From: Mesaphorura yosii
Lineage: Eukaryota > Arthropoda > Collembola > Poduromorpha > Tullbergiidae
Assembly: GCA_009869945.1 (NCBI GenBank)
Contig: WIXG01000022.1
Span: forward strand, 124,001-188,000
Length of the DNA: 64,000 nt
Direction of reading: 5' to 3'
Made by a program: the position numbers and the translations under genes. Below, in pieces: positions 36,545 through 47,600 of the stretch. The stretch's first letter is position 1. Every line of letters begins with the position of its first letter. Under the pieces are notes generated by a model, which was given only the letters and a program-made list of their open reading frames with translations, made no database searches and had not been told where the DNA came from.

Positions 36545-39500
36545 GGTTTAATGAATGATCTGTAAACTGTTACGACATTTATTAGAGTGTGCAGTGAATA
36601 AATCTCATTGATCAGCTAAATTTAAATTATCGGTCCTAATATTTGAGTCTCTACACAACAATAATTGGCAAAATCTTCTCACGACCTTGCTCGAAGCAAC
36701 TAAATTTGTTTCTTGGACATGGGCCAAGATGGTCAACCAGCATTTGAGGTGGACAAAATATCACCTGAAAGCTTTGTAAGAGCATGAGTAACTTCAGTCC
36801 TTCAGTGCTACTTTTATTCCGTATAAAGCCCGGAAAGAAGCAAGTAATGGCTCCAAAGCAAGAAGGCGGGTGGAAGTTGGTAGAACTGAAACGCGAACAG
36901 CCCATAAGCGCAGCTTTGAACACGGAACGCTGTGCAGAGATATTTTAATCGATTTTCTTAGCGAAGTACAAGCTCACAGCCAGTTCATCAGACCAAAGAG
37001 CATGGACATTACGCACCATATCCCTACCCTGTTTTGAAATCGATTCATTTCATGAATATTACAATGGATGAACTTCACGAATTCGGGCAAATCTCGTACA
37101 GGCAAAGCTTGATTCTTTAACTAGCATGTAAAAAAAAATTTCTTGTCTTTTTTAAAAGTGACGCTGCCGACGCCAGCCTTCAAACTCACCACGAAGTAAA
37201 AAATGAGAAAATGAACATATCAGCGATGGGTGCTGCCTGAAATGTGTCCTTATCAATAATGTCTACTAATGATAATCTCAGACGCAGTTCATTGAAAGCC
37301 GATTTGGTTGACTAGCCACATAAATACAGTTTTTTTTTAATTTCTAGAGTTCAGTTTAACACGACTTTTCTGCTTTCGTGCTCATGTAGACCGCATAAAA
37401 CACTAAACATGCATTCCAACACCCCAGTTGCTTCCGAGACCACGACAGAGCCCTCAGAATTGAAAAAGTAAGCCTTTTATGCTCTTCAATAATGTATTCG
37501 TATTCGCGGTTTGTGTTACATCTCAGTTCGCTTCCCCGTATATTTTTTCCCATCTTGACTCAAACTCTTCCTCTTTCAAAAGTCTTTCCCAAGTACAAAT
37601 ACAAATACAAGATTTATGCCTTCTTGCATTTGACTTTCAATGAGAGCGTATTTTGAGAACGAAAAAACGTAAAGTGCAACTCTTTCAATTCGACTTCAAC
37701 TCTTTCTTCCCTTCCGTTTTTGCTACAGTATGACAGCAGCGATATGACATGCTAATTCAATTTCGAATAAGTTTCCACGTAACAGTGTTATTAGCGACTG
37801 CTGCTGCAAGAGCACAAGAGACATTTCCACATAGTTTATGACTGCTCAATTGCACTGTGTAACTTTTCTTCACCCTTTTCCTATTTGTCGATTGAATTGA
37901 ATGCAAGCCCAAGCGAAGTCAGAAGAAGCGAGGCAAGAAGGGCAAGATGGAAAACGAAAAGGAAATACTATGTACACGAGGCAAGCAAAGTTGCATTTTT
38001 CAAGCTTCGCCTGCGCCCTGCGCTGCGCCAGAACTCCTCTCTGTCTGGAAAGATTAATACGAGTATTTTATGCAGAAAACAGAAGTTGAATAATAATAAC
38101 GTAAATTCTGGCTCCACGGCTCTTATGAGGACATCATCGAATGCAAACGCCAACAATACTGCTGCTGCTGCAAGCAGAAAGGCTACGATATATCTCATCG
38201 CTTGGATACATCATTATAATAACGTATCGAACGTGCGTTACCATAAATCTAAAAATGTGAACCTTTTCGTTCCTTGCTGAATAATAACTCCGCTGCACGA
38301 ATCCTGCGTCCTGTGACTGTGGCTAGGGTATTTGCTTTTGCATAATGCGATATTGATTACCAAAACACACGCTGAATTGCGTATTACATCATTATAAGTA
38401 CCAGTGCCGAGATCGGTTCAAATTGATTCGTCTAATCTTCTTCGCCCTTGCAAATAACAAACTAGTAAATATTTGAAATGCATCCAAAAGGTAATTTCGA
38501 AGTGAAAAACCTTTGTTAGGTTTTAATGATTCAGTAGCGAAATTCAAGTTTGCTAACGGCGGTTTGTGGAATTTTCTTTCGGTACAATCTTGAATAATTT
38601 GGAAACAAGTGTGCATCGTGATGTCTGTGGCAGTTTATGAACCCGGGGCACTAGCGGCCATTAATAATATCTTATTATCTAGTATTGTATTATTACAAGC
38701 GTTACCCCAAATTGCAGATTTGTTACTTATGGTTCATGCGCTGATGCTGAGTTGCGTTGGAGGCTGAGAGTGGTCCAGCCATTATCTTATCTGGGTTGGT
38801 TGGGGAAGGTATGCAACCATTTGCAAGCGTAATGGCATCACCAGATTCTGTACAGTGCAGAGTGCATACACACTTTGCGACCTTTTTCAGTGCGCAGTAC
38901 CTTCCACTAATATTTGTACAATGAACTGTACCGTCAAGTGTGGTTCATCCCATTTTTTGACACCGCATACCATTACCAAAGGACGGGCGAATGATTTAGT
39001 AGAAATGGTTGACAACTAAATGGAATTTGTTTTCTTTTCTGCTCGTATTAAAAGAATATTTGAACCTGAGAACGCAATGGTCGTGCAGTGCTCCCGGTCT
39101 GAAGATCATTTTTAAAAGGAAGGTGATGAAAACATAACTTTTGCTTAGTATTGCCGTTGCGCTGCATCCGAAGCTGATTTTGATTTTGGCTTGTACAAAC
39201 GTAACATTTTAAATTCTTTTGTAACCACCAAATGCTAAATGCATTCTTGGGCACTGGTACTTGTATTTTTTAAATTAAGTAACTTATCAACAAGAGCTTC
39301 TAATAACATAATAAATAAACTCTGACTTCTTTGACTTGACTTGGCTTTGGGTCGTGCAGCCTGTAAGTCTTTCATTGGCTAGCTGTTGTGTCATGAAACT
39401 TGGTACGAATGATGCTAACCAGTAGTTTCAAAATGCGAGGGGCGAGATTGAGTTCTAATCAAAAAGGTACTTGTGCGCCTCTGCTTGTGTTTGTCTATTC

Positions 39501-42500
39501 ACTTGAAACTTCGGTTTAACCCTACCGCAGAGTCGCAAGTATGCTTCTTGAAATAAAAGTCTTACTCGTCGAAACGCTTGAATGCTGCTGCTGAGCTGCA
39601 GCCATTCCGTGTTGCGTCATTTGTCCCACCAGCCTGAGTTCAAAGAAGTCATTTATCTCGTATTTTTCTTTTAAACTTCAAAATAGGTTACAATCTTGAG
39701 GTTTCTCAGCTGGCATTTCTGATTTGTGCCAGCAAATCATTTCTCAAACCTTGCAATGATTCGTTCTGGTTTTTATAGCAGTGCACGGTGCTGTCATTCT
39801 TCCCATTGTTGTCGTGATTTGATTTTTAGAGATTCCAGTACATAAATTCCCGTCGAGACTTATTTCACAATTATTTCACAACGCGGGATGACTGAAACCA
39901 ACTTTAATACATTTCGTTCTTGACTTTGATATATTATTGTTTCAAGCCCCTGGCAACCAGAGATTGAGACATAGATTCGAGTCAGTGCGATTCGTCGCAA
40001 TTCGCAAAGCTTCTACCACTACGTTTATTAATCGTGCATACATTGTCTCGCCGCTGCCGCTCGCCGCACAGTCACTTTAAGTAACAGGCGCTGATAGCCT
40101 TGATTTTTAACTATGCATAAATTAACGGAAGGCAGACGCTTGCTTGTAGATGAATGAGTTGACATTGAGATTCACAACTCACGAACAATAAAACAAAGTT
40201 GTGGCACGCAATACAAATTGGGTTGAGGATTACAGGATATTTTATATTAGAACGAACGGGACCTCATTGACGTACAATTCACATTGACATTTGGCGTTAC
40301 TTGCGCCTTCAGTAATTGTACGATTATATTATAAGACAATGGGAATGCAAATACGCACGACACAAACACGAACACAAAGAGGCATATGGCATAATGCATG
40401 AGATCAAGTCCAGCATCCTTCATGCTCGTTCGCGTGTGGAAAATAGAATGACAAGTTTACGAGCAATTTGGTGATAATTTAACTTTCTTTTTATTAACTC
40501 ATAAAGTTTTTTTTTACCATATACACACGCGCTTCGTGTTTCGCTGCGGCCTGCCACAAGAGTCGTAAAAGATAAGAGGGTGATGTTTTAGCGGTCGTAA
40601 ACAAAGGACTGGTATGAATAGCAGGGCATGAAATGTGTGTGTGAGTATTTAGCACAGCAATTAAATTGTTTCAAGTTCTCGGTGGTACTAAGAACTAACA
40701 CGACTAGCAATATTAAATTATCAATTACATTCCTAAGCCGCCAGAGTAAATGCACGTAAGTAGTTCCTTTCCTGCTAATTCGTACCGCCGCCGTAGTCGT
40801 CGCTTGCTCACTTTTGCGGATGGAACGGAACAGACCAGACAATTTGACTTGGGCCAAGACCAAAAGAAACCTGTGCCAATTTTTCGAGATCGGGCTCCAT
40901 GATCCCTGCATTACATCAACAAAATCCTGAAGTGATGGATGAAGCCTGGGTCATAAAACCGGACTCGTAACTCTTTACATGTCTTATTACCGTACATTTT
41001 CATTTTATTATACCCACGGAGGCTTTGTGCCGAAGTTTGTCAAACTTTCAAAATCCCGAGCCGAAACTGCACGAGAAATTCGTTCCAACGTGACGTGCAC
41101 CACAATTCAAGAGATTTCATCACTTGAGATATATTGACGGCCATTCCTCTGCCGCTCCGCCTGCCCGCTGCCAGTGTGCTTGTTTATGTTTGGTTTATTT
41201 GATCCATCAACTCTTATTGTGCCATCAGCTTGATCATCTCTCGTTCATTGTCTCGTCTTCGAGTACTTTCTCCACGACTTAGGCTGCCATTTGCTATTTA
41301 CTATGAGCTCTAGACGCGCTGTCTTGCGCCTTGGTCTTAGAATTATTACGTGTATACAACAAACAATTTGAAATTCATTCCAACTTAAGACGGGAAGAGT
41401 GATATTTGAAAGGACCGAAATGACGAACATGAAGATGATACAGAAAATAGAATCATTCTCCACCCGGCTGTGGCTGCGCTTTCTTTTTACTGGATCTTGT
41501 TATTGTTACGATTATTGTCTTGCCTTGTTACGTCGAGATTATGATTCTAGTGTTGCGGATTTTGGCATGCTGCACTGCTGCCGGTAGGTTGGAGTGCTTT
41601 CTCGTCGTCTCATTGTTGATTGAAGACTTTAAGTCGGGCTGGTTAGTGCTGCTGCAGGTTCCGAAATGGAAAACTCTTATTTCATTCAGCCAACCAGTTC
41701 CTTTCGGTGAATGTACGTGTAAATTCAGTATCACACTCAATACCATTGCATTTTTCTTCTCATGACTTAAATATCATATTTGCAAATCGTAGTTGGATTT
41801 TCGTTCGAGCAGGCGACTACAGTGAGGCCGGCTCCATTTAGGCAGCGAATTTTGTCAATATTTTAAAGCTCGTTAAAGCCAAGTGTTGCTTTGACAAAGT
41901 TTCATCGCAACGCATCTCACCCTTCCGAGTAGCCTGTGCGAATTGACACTGTGCGTCGCTTAAGTACATATTCGGCCAGACCTCGAATGTAAGCAACATC
42001 GTAACGACCGCTGTTACTGATCACTGGTTACTGCTTAGTAATGCTACAGAGCCAAGCGATGGTAGAACTGGATTTATATTTTCATGCGGATGAGAATGAT
42101 CGCACTGCGTCCTTTGCAGCCGAGCCATGGATAGCAGAGCAAAAAACCTCGTCTGAATTACGCAAGCAAGCCTGTCTCATCCCCTTGCTTGCATTCTATG
42201 CATGTTCTAAATGTTGAAACTTATTTGTAAATTAACAATTTGAGGCTCCTCTTGAATTAAGAAATTGTGTCTAAAGCCAAAGTGCTGTGATTGCTCATAC
42301 AAGGGTCAATCTGACAAGCTTTTAAATGATGCTTAATATTCAATTGTCACAATTTCATACATTTTCTCTAAAGCAATGAACAGAACCAAATGCCTTTCCG
42401 TGCATTTCATGGTACCCATGCTGATACCTTAGCTAAAGCACCCAAGCCTTGTTCAGAAACCCGGTGCACAAAGAACGCGAAACGCAACCTCGGAGAAACT

Positions 42501-42670
42501 GAGAAATCGAGTCCGAGCCTTTACGGGCCACCATAGGGAGTGCTGGGAGTCACTTGAAAATATTTAATCCGACTCCGTTCCAAGCAGCAGCGGCGGCTCG
42601 AATCTCCTCTACCAAGCTCTAGCTCTATTCATACTCGAAAGAGATCTCACAGCCAGCTTTGATCTAAAAC
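36545..42670. other. Non-coding DNA upstream of the Ubx promoter
   Basis: No exon recognised in about 6.1 kb. Isolated CGGCCAT cores occur near 38654 and 41141. CATAAA/TTTATG words are frequent. Open frames (all under 135 codons) are domain-free. Confidence 0.5.
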
Positions 42671-42672
42671 CA

Positions 42673-42901
42673 CACGTGTTTAAAGGAACGAGCACTGGCA
42701 CCAACTACTAACGATACGCAGAACTTGTCGCTTACACACACGAAAGGAGTAAAACTGGCTGCTAGAATAGAAGCAGTCTCAGATTCTCTCGTACTCTTTT
42801 GTTTGTTGTGTAACTTCACGTGCTCATCATCATTGCGATTTCATTCTTCGCCTGCACGTTCAGTAGTTCAGTTCGACAATTTTTCAAAATAGCTGGTCAG
42901 A
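42673..42901 (+). promoter_or_regulatory. Candidate Ubx core promoter (TATA-less, Inr/DPE-like)
   Basis: Two overlapping initiator-like words, TTCAGTA and TTCAGTT, lie at 42860-42873. With +1 at 42870, a perfect DPE-type GGTCA (RGWYV) sits at 42895-42899, two bases closer than the strict +28 position. No TATA box is visible about 30 bp upstream. Two CACGTG E-boxes lie at 42673-42678 and 42817-42822. Known: the Drosophila Ubx promoter is TATA-less and its leader is close to 1 kb. A start here would give a leader of about 1.17 kb, which fits. Start-site mapping would settle it. Confidence 0.4.
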
Positions 42902-44035
42902 ATTTGAGAACGAACGCCAACACCAAACACAAATACAAAAAAGTACAACATAAACAAACGTGAGCATAGCGTCTCAAATCTTTCAAATGTGGTAAATTCC
43001 TAAACACAATCTCATACATTGTATACGATCCATCAATACAAAATCAAATTCTCACAAATTATCGGCGATTCGCAAGAAGCAAAAATTCACCGGCGCCATC
43101 AAGCAATTCACATTTTGAGTTGGCAGAACCGACTTGTCATTGGCTTCTGGTTTGAACTGTGTACGTTCTGGTTGACATCTGAGACATTTCACAAAAACGT
43201 CATAAACTTTCATCGGCAGCACTATTTGCAAATATCGTGACAAAAGTTCATTAAGCGTTCAAGGAAAGAAGGGTTTAAGAAACCAGTTCAAACGTCAAAC
43301 AAAGTTTGTCGAAAGTTCTGCATGCAAATTGCTTGCTGGAAAAAATCAAGCGTGTCACTCAAAATTCAAGATTTGTGAACGGTGAATTTGGAACTGAACT
43401 CAATGTGCAGATTGTGAAGCACGAAATCAACTACAAAAATCCAAGTATACGAATTTCATTATACGATTCCAGTCACTCAGTCAAAGAACCGTAAGAAATT
43501 ATACGTGTTTCGAAACAAGTAAAAGCACAACCGCAAATCGCAATTTTGTCAAGACCCTCGAGTATACGAAATCTGAATCCTTCAACACGTACGCAAGACT
43601 TCGTCGATTGAAGATAAGTTGTTTAGGCTAATATTTCGAGCGAAATTGTATTTATCTAAAGCTACTTTAATTATATCTTGACACTTGAGTAAGTGCGTGT
43701 GCGTGCATGAACGGACTAAAGACGCTTCGCCTAAATCGATCGTGAAATCGGCAAATTACTTCCGTTGATCTCTAAACACATGGAAAATAACTCGAACAAT
43801 TTCGAAAAAATTGAATTAATTGGCAATTATTATGAAAACTTCATGTTGAGTGTTGAGACAATTCTGTGACGACACAGGACTTTGTATTGCACCACAACGC
43901 CGCTTGTTTGGGGTGACGTGAGACTCCAGTCCGCATCATACGGAACAGTATACAAAGACTATTGTTACATTTTATGACTCTTGTGGAAAGCGAAAACATT
44001 GCACCGGGTTGTAAACTATAAAGTACATACACAAA
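42870..44035 (+). other. Predicted Ubx 5' leader with several short uORFs
   Basis: If transcription starts near 42870 and the leader is unspliced, it contains at least six ATG-initiated uORFs: 42987-42995 (ATG, one codon, stop), 43322-43378 (18 codons), 43403-43417 (4 codons), 43707-43745 (12 codons), 43780-43869 (29 codons) and 43974-44021 (15 codons). The last ends 14 nt before the Ubx ATG. Known: the fly Ubx leader is long and supports internal ribosome entry. In crustaceans and a centipede, Ubx leaders can be spliced to Antp in read-through transcripts. Inference: cap-dependent scanning would be strongly hindered here, so translational control is likely. A leader intron would change this list. 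Confidence 0.5.
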
Positions 44036-44600
44036 ATGATGGGTTCATACTTTGCCCAAGATGGGTTCTACGGAACACCATCGGCCACTGATCCGAATAA
44101 TTACCGCTTTCCGATTGGCCTAGGAATGGGGCCTTATGCCCAGCACCACCAGACTCGAGCACCGCAAGACTCCCCGTACGATGCGACCTGCAAGCTGTAC
44201 TCGGCCGAAGCTCTTCAGAATTCGCAGCAGCAGTATAAGTTGGAGAACAAAGATCAAACGAATGGTTATCATGGTTCCAAAGATCTGAGCGCGGTCACAG
44301 GCGGCACCGGCGGTGGCGGCCCGACTTCAGGCACTGGCGTCGGATGGCCGTCTTCTGGCGGTGGCGGTGGCTCAACAGGTTCAAGTACGGGCGTCCCGGT
44401 TCGACCCGCCGTCTGCACTCCGGACGGACGCTATGCAACCCCGGGTCATCATCCTACTGTTGAACCAACCAGTCCTTCCCGATCTCTTTCTTCATGGAAT
44501 GCCACTTGTTCTCTCAACAATGGGGTCGTTTCTTCTCAAACTGCATCTCAACTACAACAATCAGCCAACCATACCTTCTATCCCTGGATGGCCATTGCAG
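44036..44600 (+). CDS. Ubx: Ultrabithorax, first coding exon (partial gene)
   Basis: Ubx is a Hox transcription factor that sets trunk segment identity with the cofactors Exd and Hth in the nucleus. This exon encodes 188 residues plus the first base of codon 189. In order: SYF and FYG blocks (4-6, 11-13) of the activation region; YRFPIGLGMGPYAQHH (23-38); QDSPYDATCKLY (44-55); a Gly/Ser/Thr-rich linker (about 88-120); VRPAVCTPD (122-130); SWNATC (153-158); and NHTFYPWMAIAG (178-189) with the YPWM Exd-contact hexapeptide at 182-185. NHTFYPWMAIAG and QDSPYDA identify Ubx rather than Antp or abd-A. The homeodomain is in a later exon outside the window. Start: the ATG at 44036 has a good insect-type context (CAAA). 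The next codon is also ATG, and initiation there would give MGSYF, closer to the usual MNSYF. The exon ends at a CAG|GTCAGT donor in phase 1, the same phase as fly Ubx. Confidence 0.96.
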
Positions 44601-44606
44601 GTCAGT
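44598..44606 (+). other. Ubx: Splice donor of Ubx intron 1
   Basis: CAG|GTCAGT, with the exon ending at 44600 and GT at 44601-44602, cuts the Gly codon after MAIA in phase 1, as in other Ubx genes. Read-through would add a short unrelated tail and stop at 44651-44653. No good second donor lies 20-40 nt downstream, so the alternative donor used in flies (the b element) is not evident here. Confidence 0.9.
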
Positions 44607-47600
44607 ACCTCTCAATCGATGTTTGTTCATGCTGCGTCGCAATTACTAATTAAGTGCTTGTTCCAGCCCGCATCGTTATTAATTTGCATATAAATAACCG
44701 CGTAGTTTTTGCATGTACCACAAAATGCGGCGCGTATACCATTTTTATAAATTAATTACTCGCAGGCTTTCCCATCGCATGCCGTATGTCACGCCGATAC
44801 TGGAATTCATAATTCATATACAACGAGGAATAAGTTTGCCAACTCTTTTCTCCTGCACCTTTCTCTTGTCTCAACCGCCGTACGCGTCTGAGAAAAGAAA
44901 GTTGAGACTAATAACCCATGCGGCAGAACGAACGCGAGTGGAGAAATCAATATTTGGTTTGCTGCTGTGGCGGGTGTAAGAGATTATTATTTCGATTCTC
45001 ATTATATTACCGACCGACGAGCCAGCCAGTGCGGCTGCCATCGAACGAACGAGCTCGCAATGCAAAGCTCCGGCACAGGCCTGAAAGTGTAAAGTGTAAG
45101 AAAGAAAAAAGCTTTATTAGCCTAATGGGGAATGCATAAAGCAATAAATCAGTGGAAAAATTACACCCTTCATGTATGAACTATAGGCTCCTTGTTTTCT
45201 GCATTTTGTAACATGTTATGATATAGTTTATTGTGGATTAAAAACCCAACCAAAATAGCAGTCAGCCAGTTTCACAAACAGAAGCATACAGCTCTCGAAA
45301 AACTGCGCCGTGGATCCCGTGTACAATTTTTCTATTACTCCGGCTTCACATAAAACATAAAAACCATACATTTTGTTCCATTATAAGTTAATACTAATAA
45401 GATGTATTTCTTCTTCTGGTATTCTTAAGTACGAGGCGATGAAAGCGCAAAATATGGAAGCGAAGAGTTGTAGACTATCAAAAACGCAACAAAGTAGCAT
45501 TTTATGCAATATTATCGTACTAAACCGAGCAAGAGCACAATGCCAAGACTCTACTGGCAAGCCAAGGCAAGGCAGACGTGGTGGTAGTCAGTGGCACCGT
45601 ATTTCAGAGAATGAGACCATCCGTCTTTTCTGCTTCTTTAGGTTTTTTCGCCAGAGCACAAGAGGAAGAAAGGAGACGGGCGAATGATTTACGCAGCGTG
45701 CTATTTTACTACATAAAGAACAAAAAAGTCAGGATACGAAAGAAAGGCGCAGAGTGAAATGTGAAATATACGTAATTTGCGACTCGCGGCTCCGGCTTGC
45801 CATTTCTCCATTTGTCTAGAGCACCAAGGCTTGCCCACGCGAGTTCGAACGCGAGACACTGAACCGAACGTAGTTGCACTTATTGAAATGTCAGCATTGC
45901 CAACTTTAATGACCCGATAGCATAAAAATGTATTTGCGCTAAACAGCTGCAATACGAGATATTATCTCCCGCGAAATAAAAGCTGATTCAACACCAGTTC
46001 AGTCGTGGAGTGCAAAAGGGTGAGAGGATTGAGACATTCACAACAGGTGCATAAACAATAACGTGAACTGATACTAATAATGAAAGTAACAATAGTCATA
46101 ATTGCCGAATAAAAATGTAATACTCGCAGTGCGCTCTTGTGTCGTGTTGAAGGAGAGGGAACGAGAAGGAAATGTCCTGCTATAGTTTATGTGTACAAAA
46201 TAAATACTTAAAACATTGTCATCATCATAATGGTAATGCGCGTAGGCATGCATGCAGAAAACGCATACACAATGCCTGACACATCATTTGAATAAATTGA
46301 GTCTAGCTGGAAGGGGATTAAATGGTAATAAAAATTATGCGCTTGAAAGTGAGTATCCCATAAAATATCACAACGTTAAATCGTACGCCAAGCGGTGAGG
46401 CATTGATGACGATGACTTTTACGCGTTAAGGATTGATTACACAATCGCAAACAAAGGGATAAGCATTTTGAGGTTAAATCAGAAATAATAGGGAAACAAT
46501 AACACGGAGATCAAGTGGATAACTCAATTGTTTTTTGTGTTGTACGCAGCACGTAACGCGGCGTGGGATTTGATGACCCCTTTAAAGCTCGTAAAATTAT
46601 TTATAGTTTTCCGTACCAGCGTACGCGGAGTGGTTACTTTGGGTTTTGTGAATGAAAAGAGTTGTAAAATGGTATTTTATTGCTCTTCTCGTACTTAACA
46701 AGTCGTAAAGTTAACACAAACAAACCACCACCACACATGGTCAGGTCGTAAAGTTAATAAGTCAAACTTACACGCTGGCCCAGTCTGGTGCAGTGCGTGA
46801 GCGTAAACGTGAACGTGAGTTGATACGCCCAATACGCGAGCAATGGACGTAAATAATGATGAATCAATTGCTGCTTCAGGTTACGCGACGACGGCCGGCA
46901 CGGTAATCAGGTTGCTGCTTGGCTGCCGTCAACATTTTACAGTGCTATAACTTTTTTATTTGAGTTCTTTCTCTGTCGCTGTATATTTTTATTTCACGAT
47001 CATGATCACGACTGCTCTCCTTTTTATATGCATTTTATCCGTTGACTTCTTGCACTCTGCCAGTGCATGCATAGCACGCAGTCTCCAGTGTTGGCATTGC
47101 CCTATGATAATGTTATTATTATTACCAACTTGTTATCCCAACACTCAGACTCTTTCTGCCGTACTTCTGATTATTGGTTTTTAAGTAGTCATAACCTTAT
47201 ACGAGTACACTTACTTTTACTTTTTATATTAATGTTACTGTCGGACCGCACTTGAAACTTCTCCTGGTCGACCAAGTTCATATTTATGCATTATGATTAT
47301 TATGATTATGATAATGATTATGGCCATGATGTGTGAACAGGTTAAGCTAGGTTAAGATTTCAATGGCAGTGCGTTGTCTATGCAGCTTGCTGCGTGTAAC
47401 AGCCAGCCTAAACGAATGGTCAAGTTTTATTTCTTCCTTGATAAGACGACCAAACCGAAACTGTATAGAGAGTTCACTGCAGATGCTTTGTGCTGACTTT
47501 TTGGCAATGAAAGAATACCATGCCTTTGGTTTTGCTAGACTGTATTGAGTCGTATCTTCTCCGTCTCGGTCCTACTTGGCAAACATTCATAAATAGATTA

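Noticed and set aside
1..42670. abd-A exons or a mir-iab-4-type microRNA upstream of Ubx
   Set aside because: No homeodomain-coding frame was seen on either strand, and the mature iab-4 sequence was not found by eye. In other arthropods that microRNA lies beyond abd-A, outside this window.
43019..43494. Open frames of 73 and 62 codons in the Ubx leader
   Set aside because: They begin at TTG, not ATG, and have no family resemblance. Only the shorter ATG uORFs are reported.
44601..44653. Extension of Ubx coding sequence to the stop at 44653
   Set aside because: The strong phase-1 donor CAG|GTCAGT after MAIA matches the conserved Ubx exon end. The extra residues resemble no Ubx sequence.
45826..45870. 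CGCGAGTTCGAACGCGAG word resembling a tRNA B-box
   Set aside because: It is palindromic and not embedded in a cloverleaf, with no matching A-box at the right distance.
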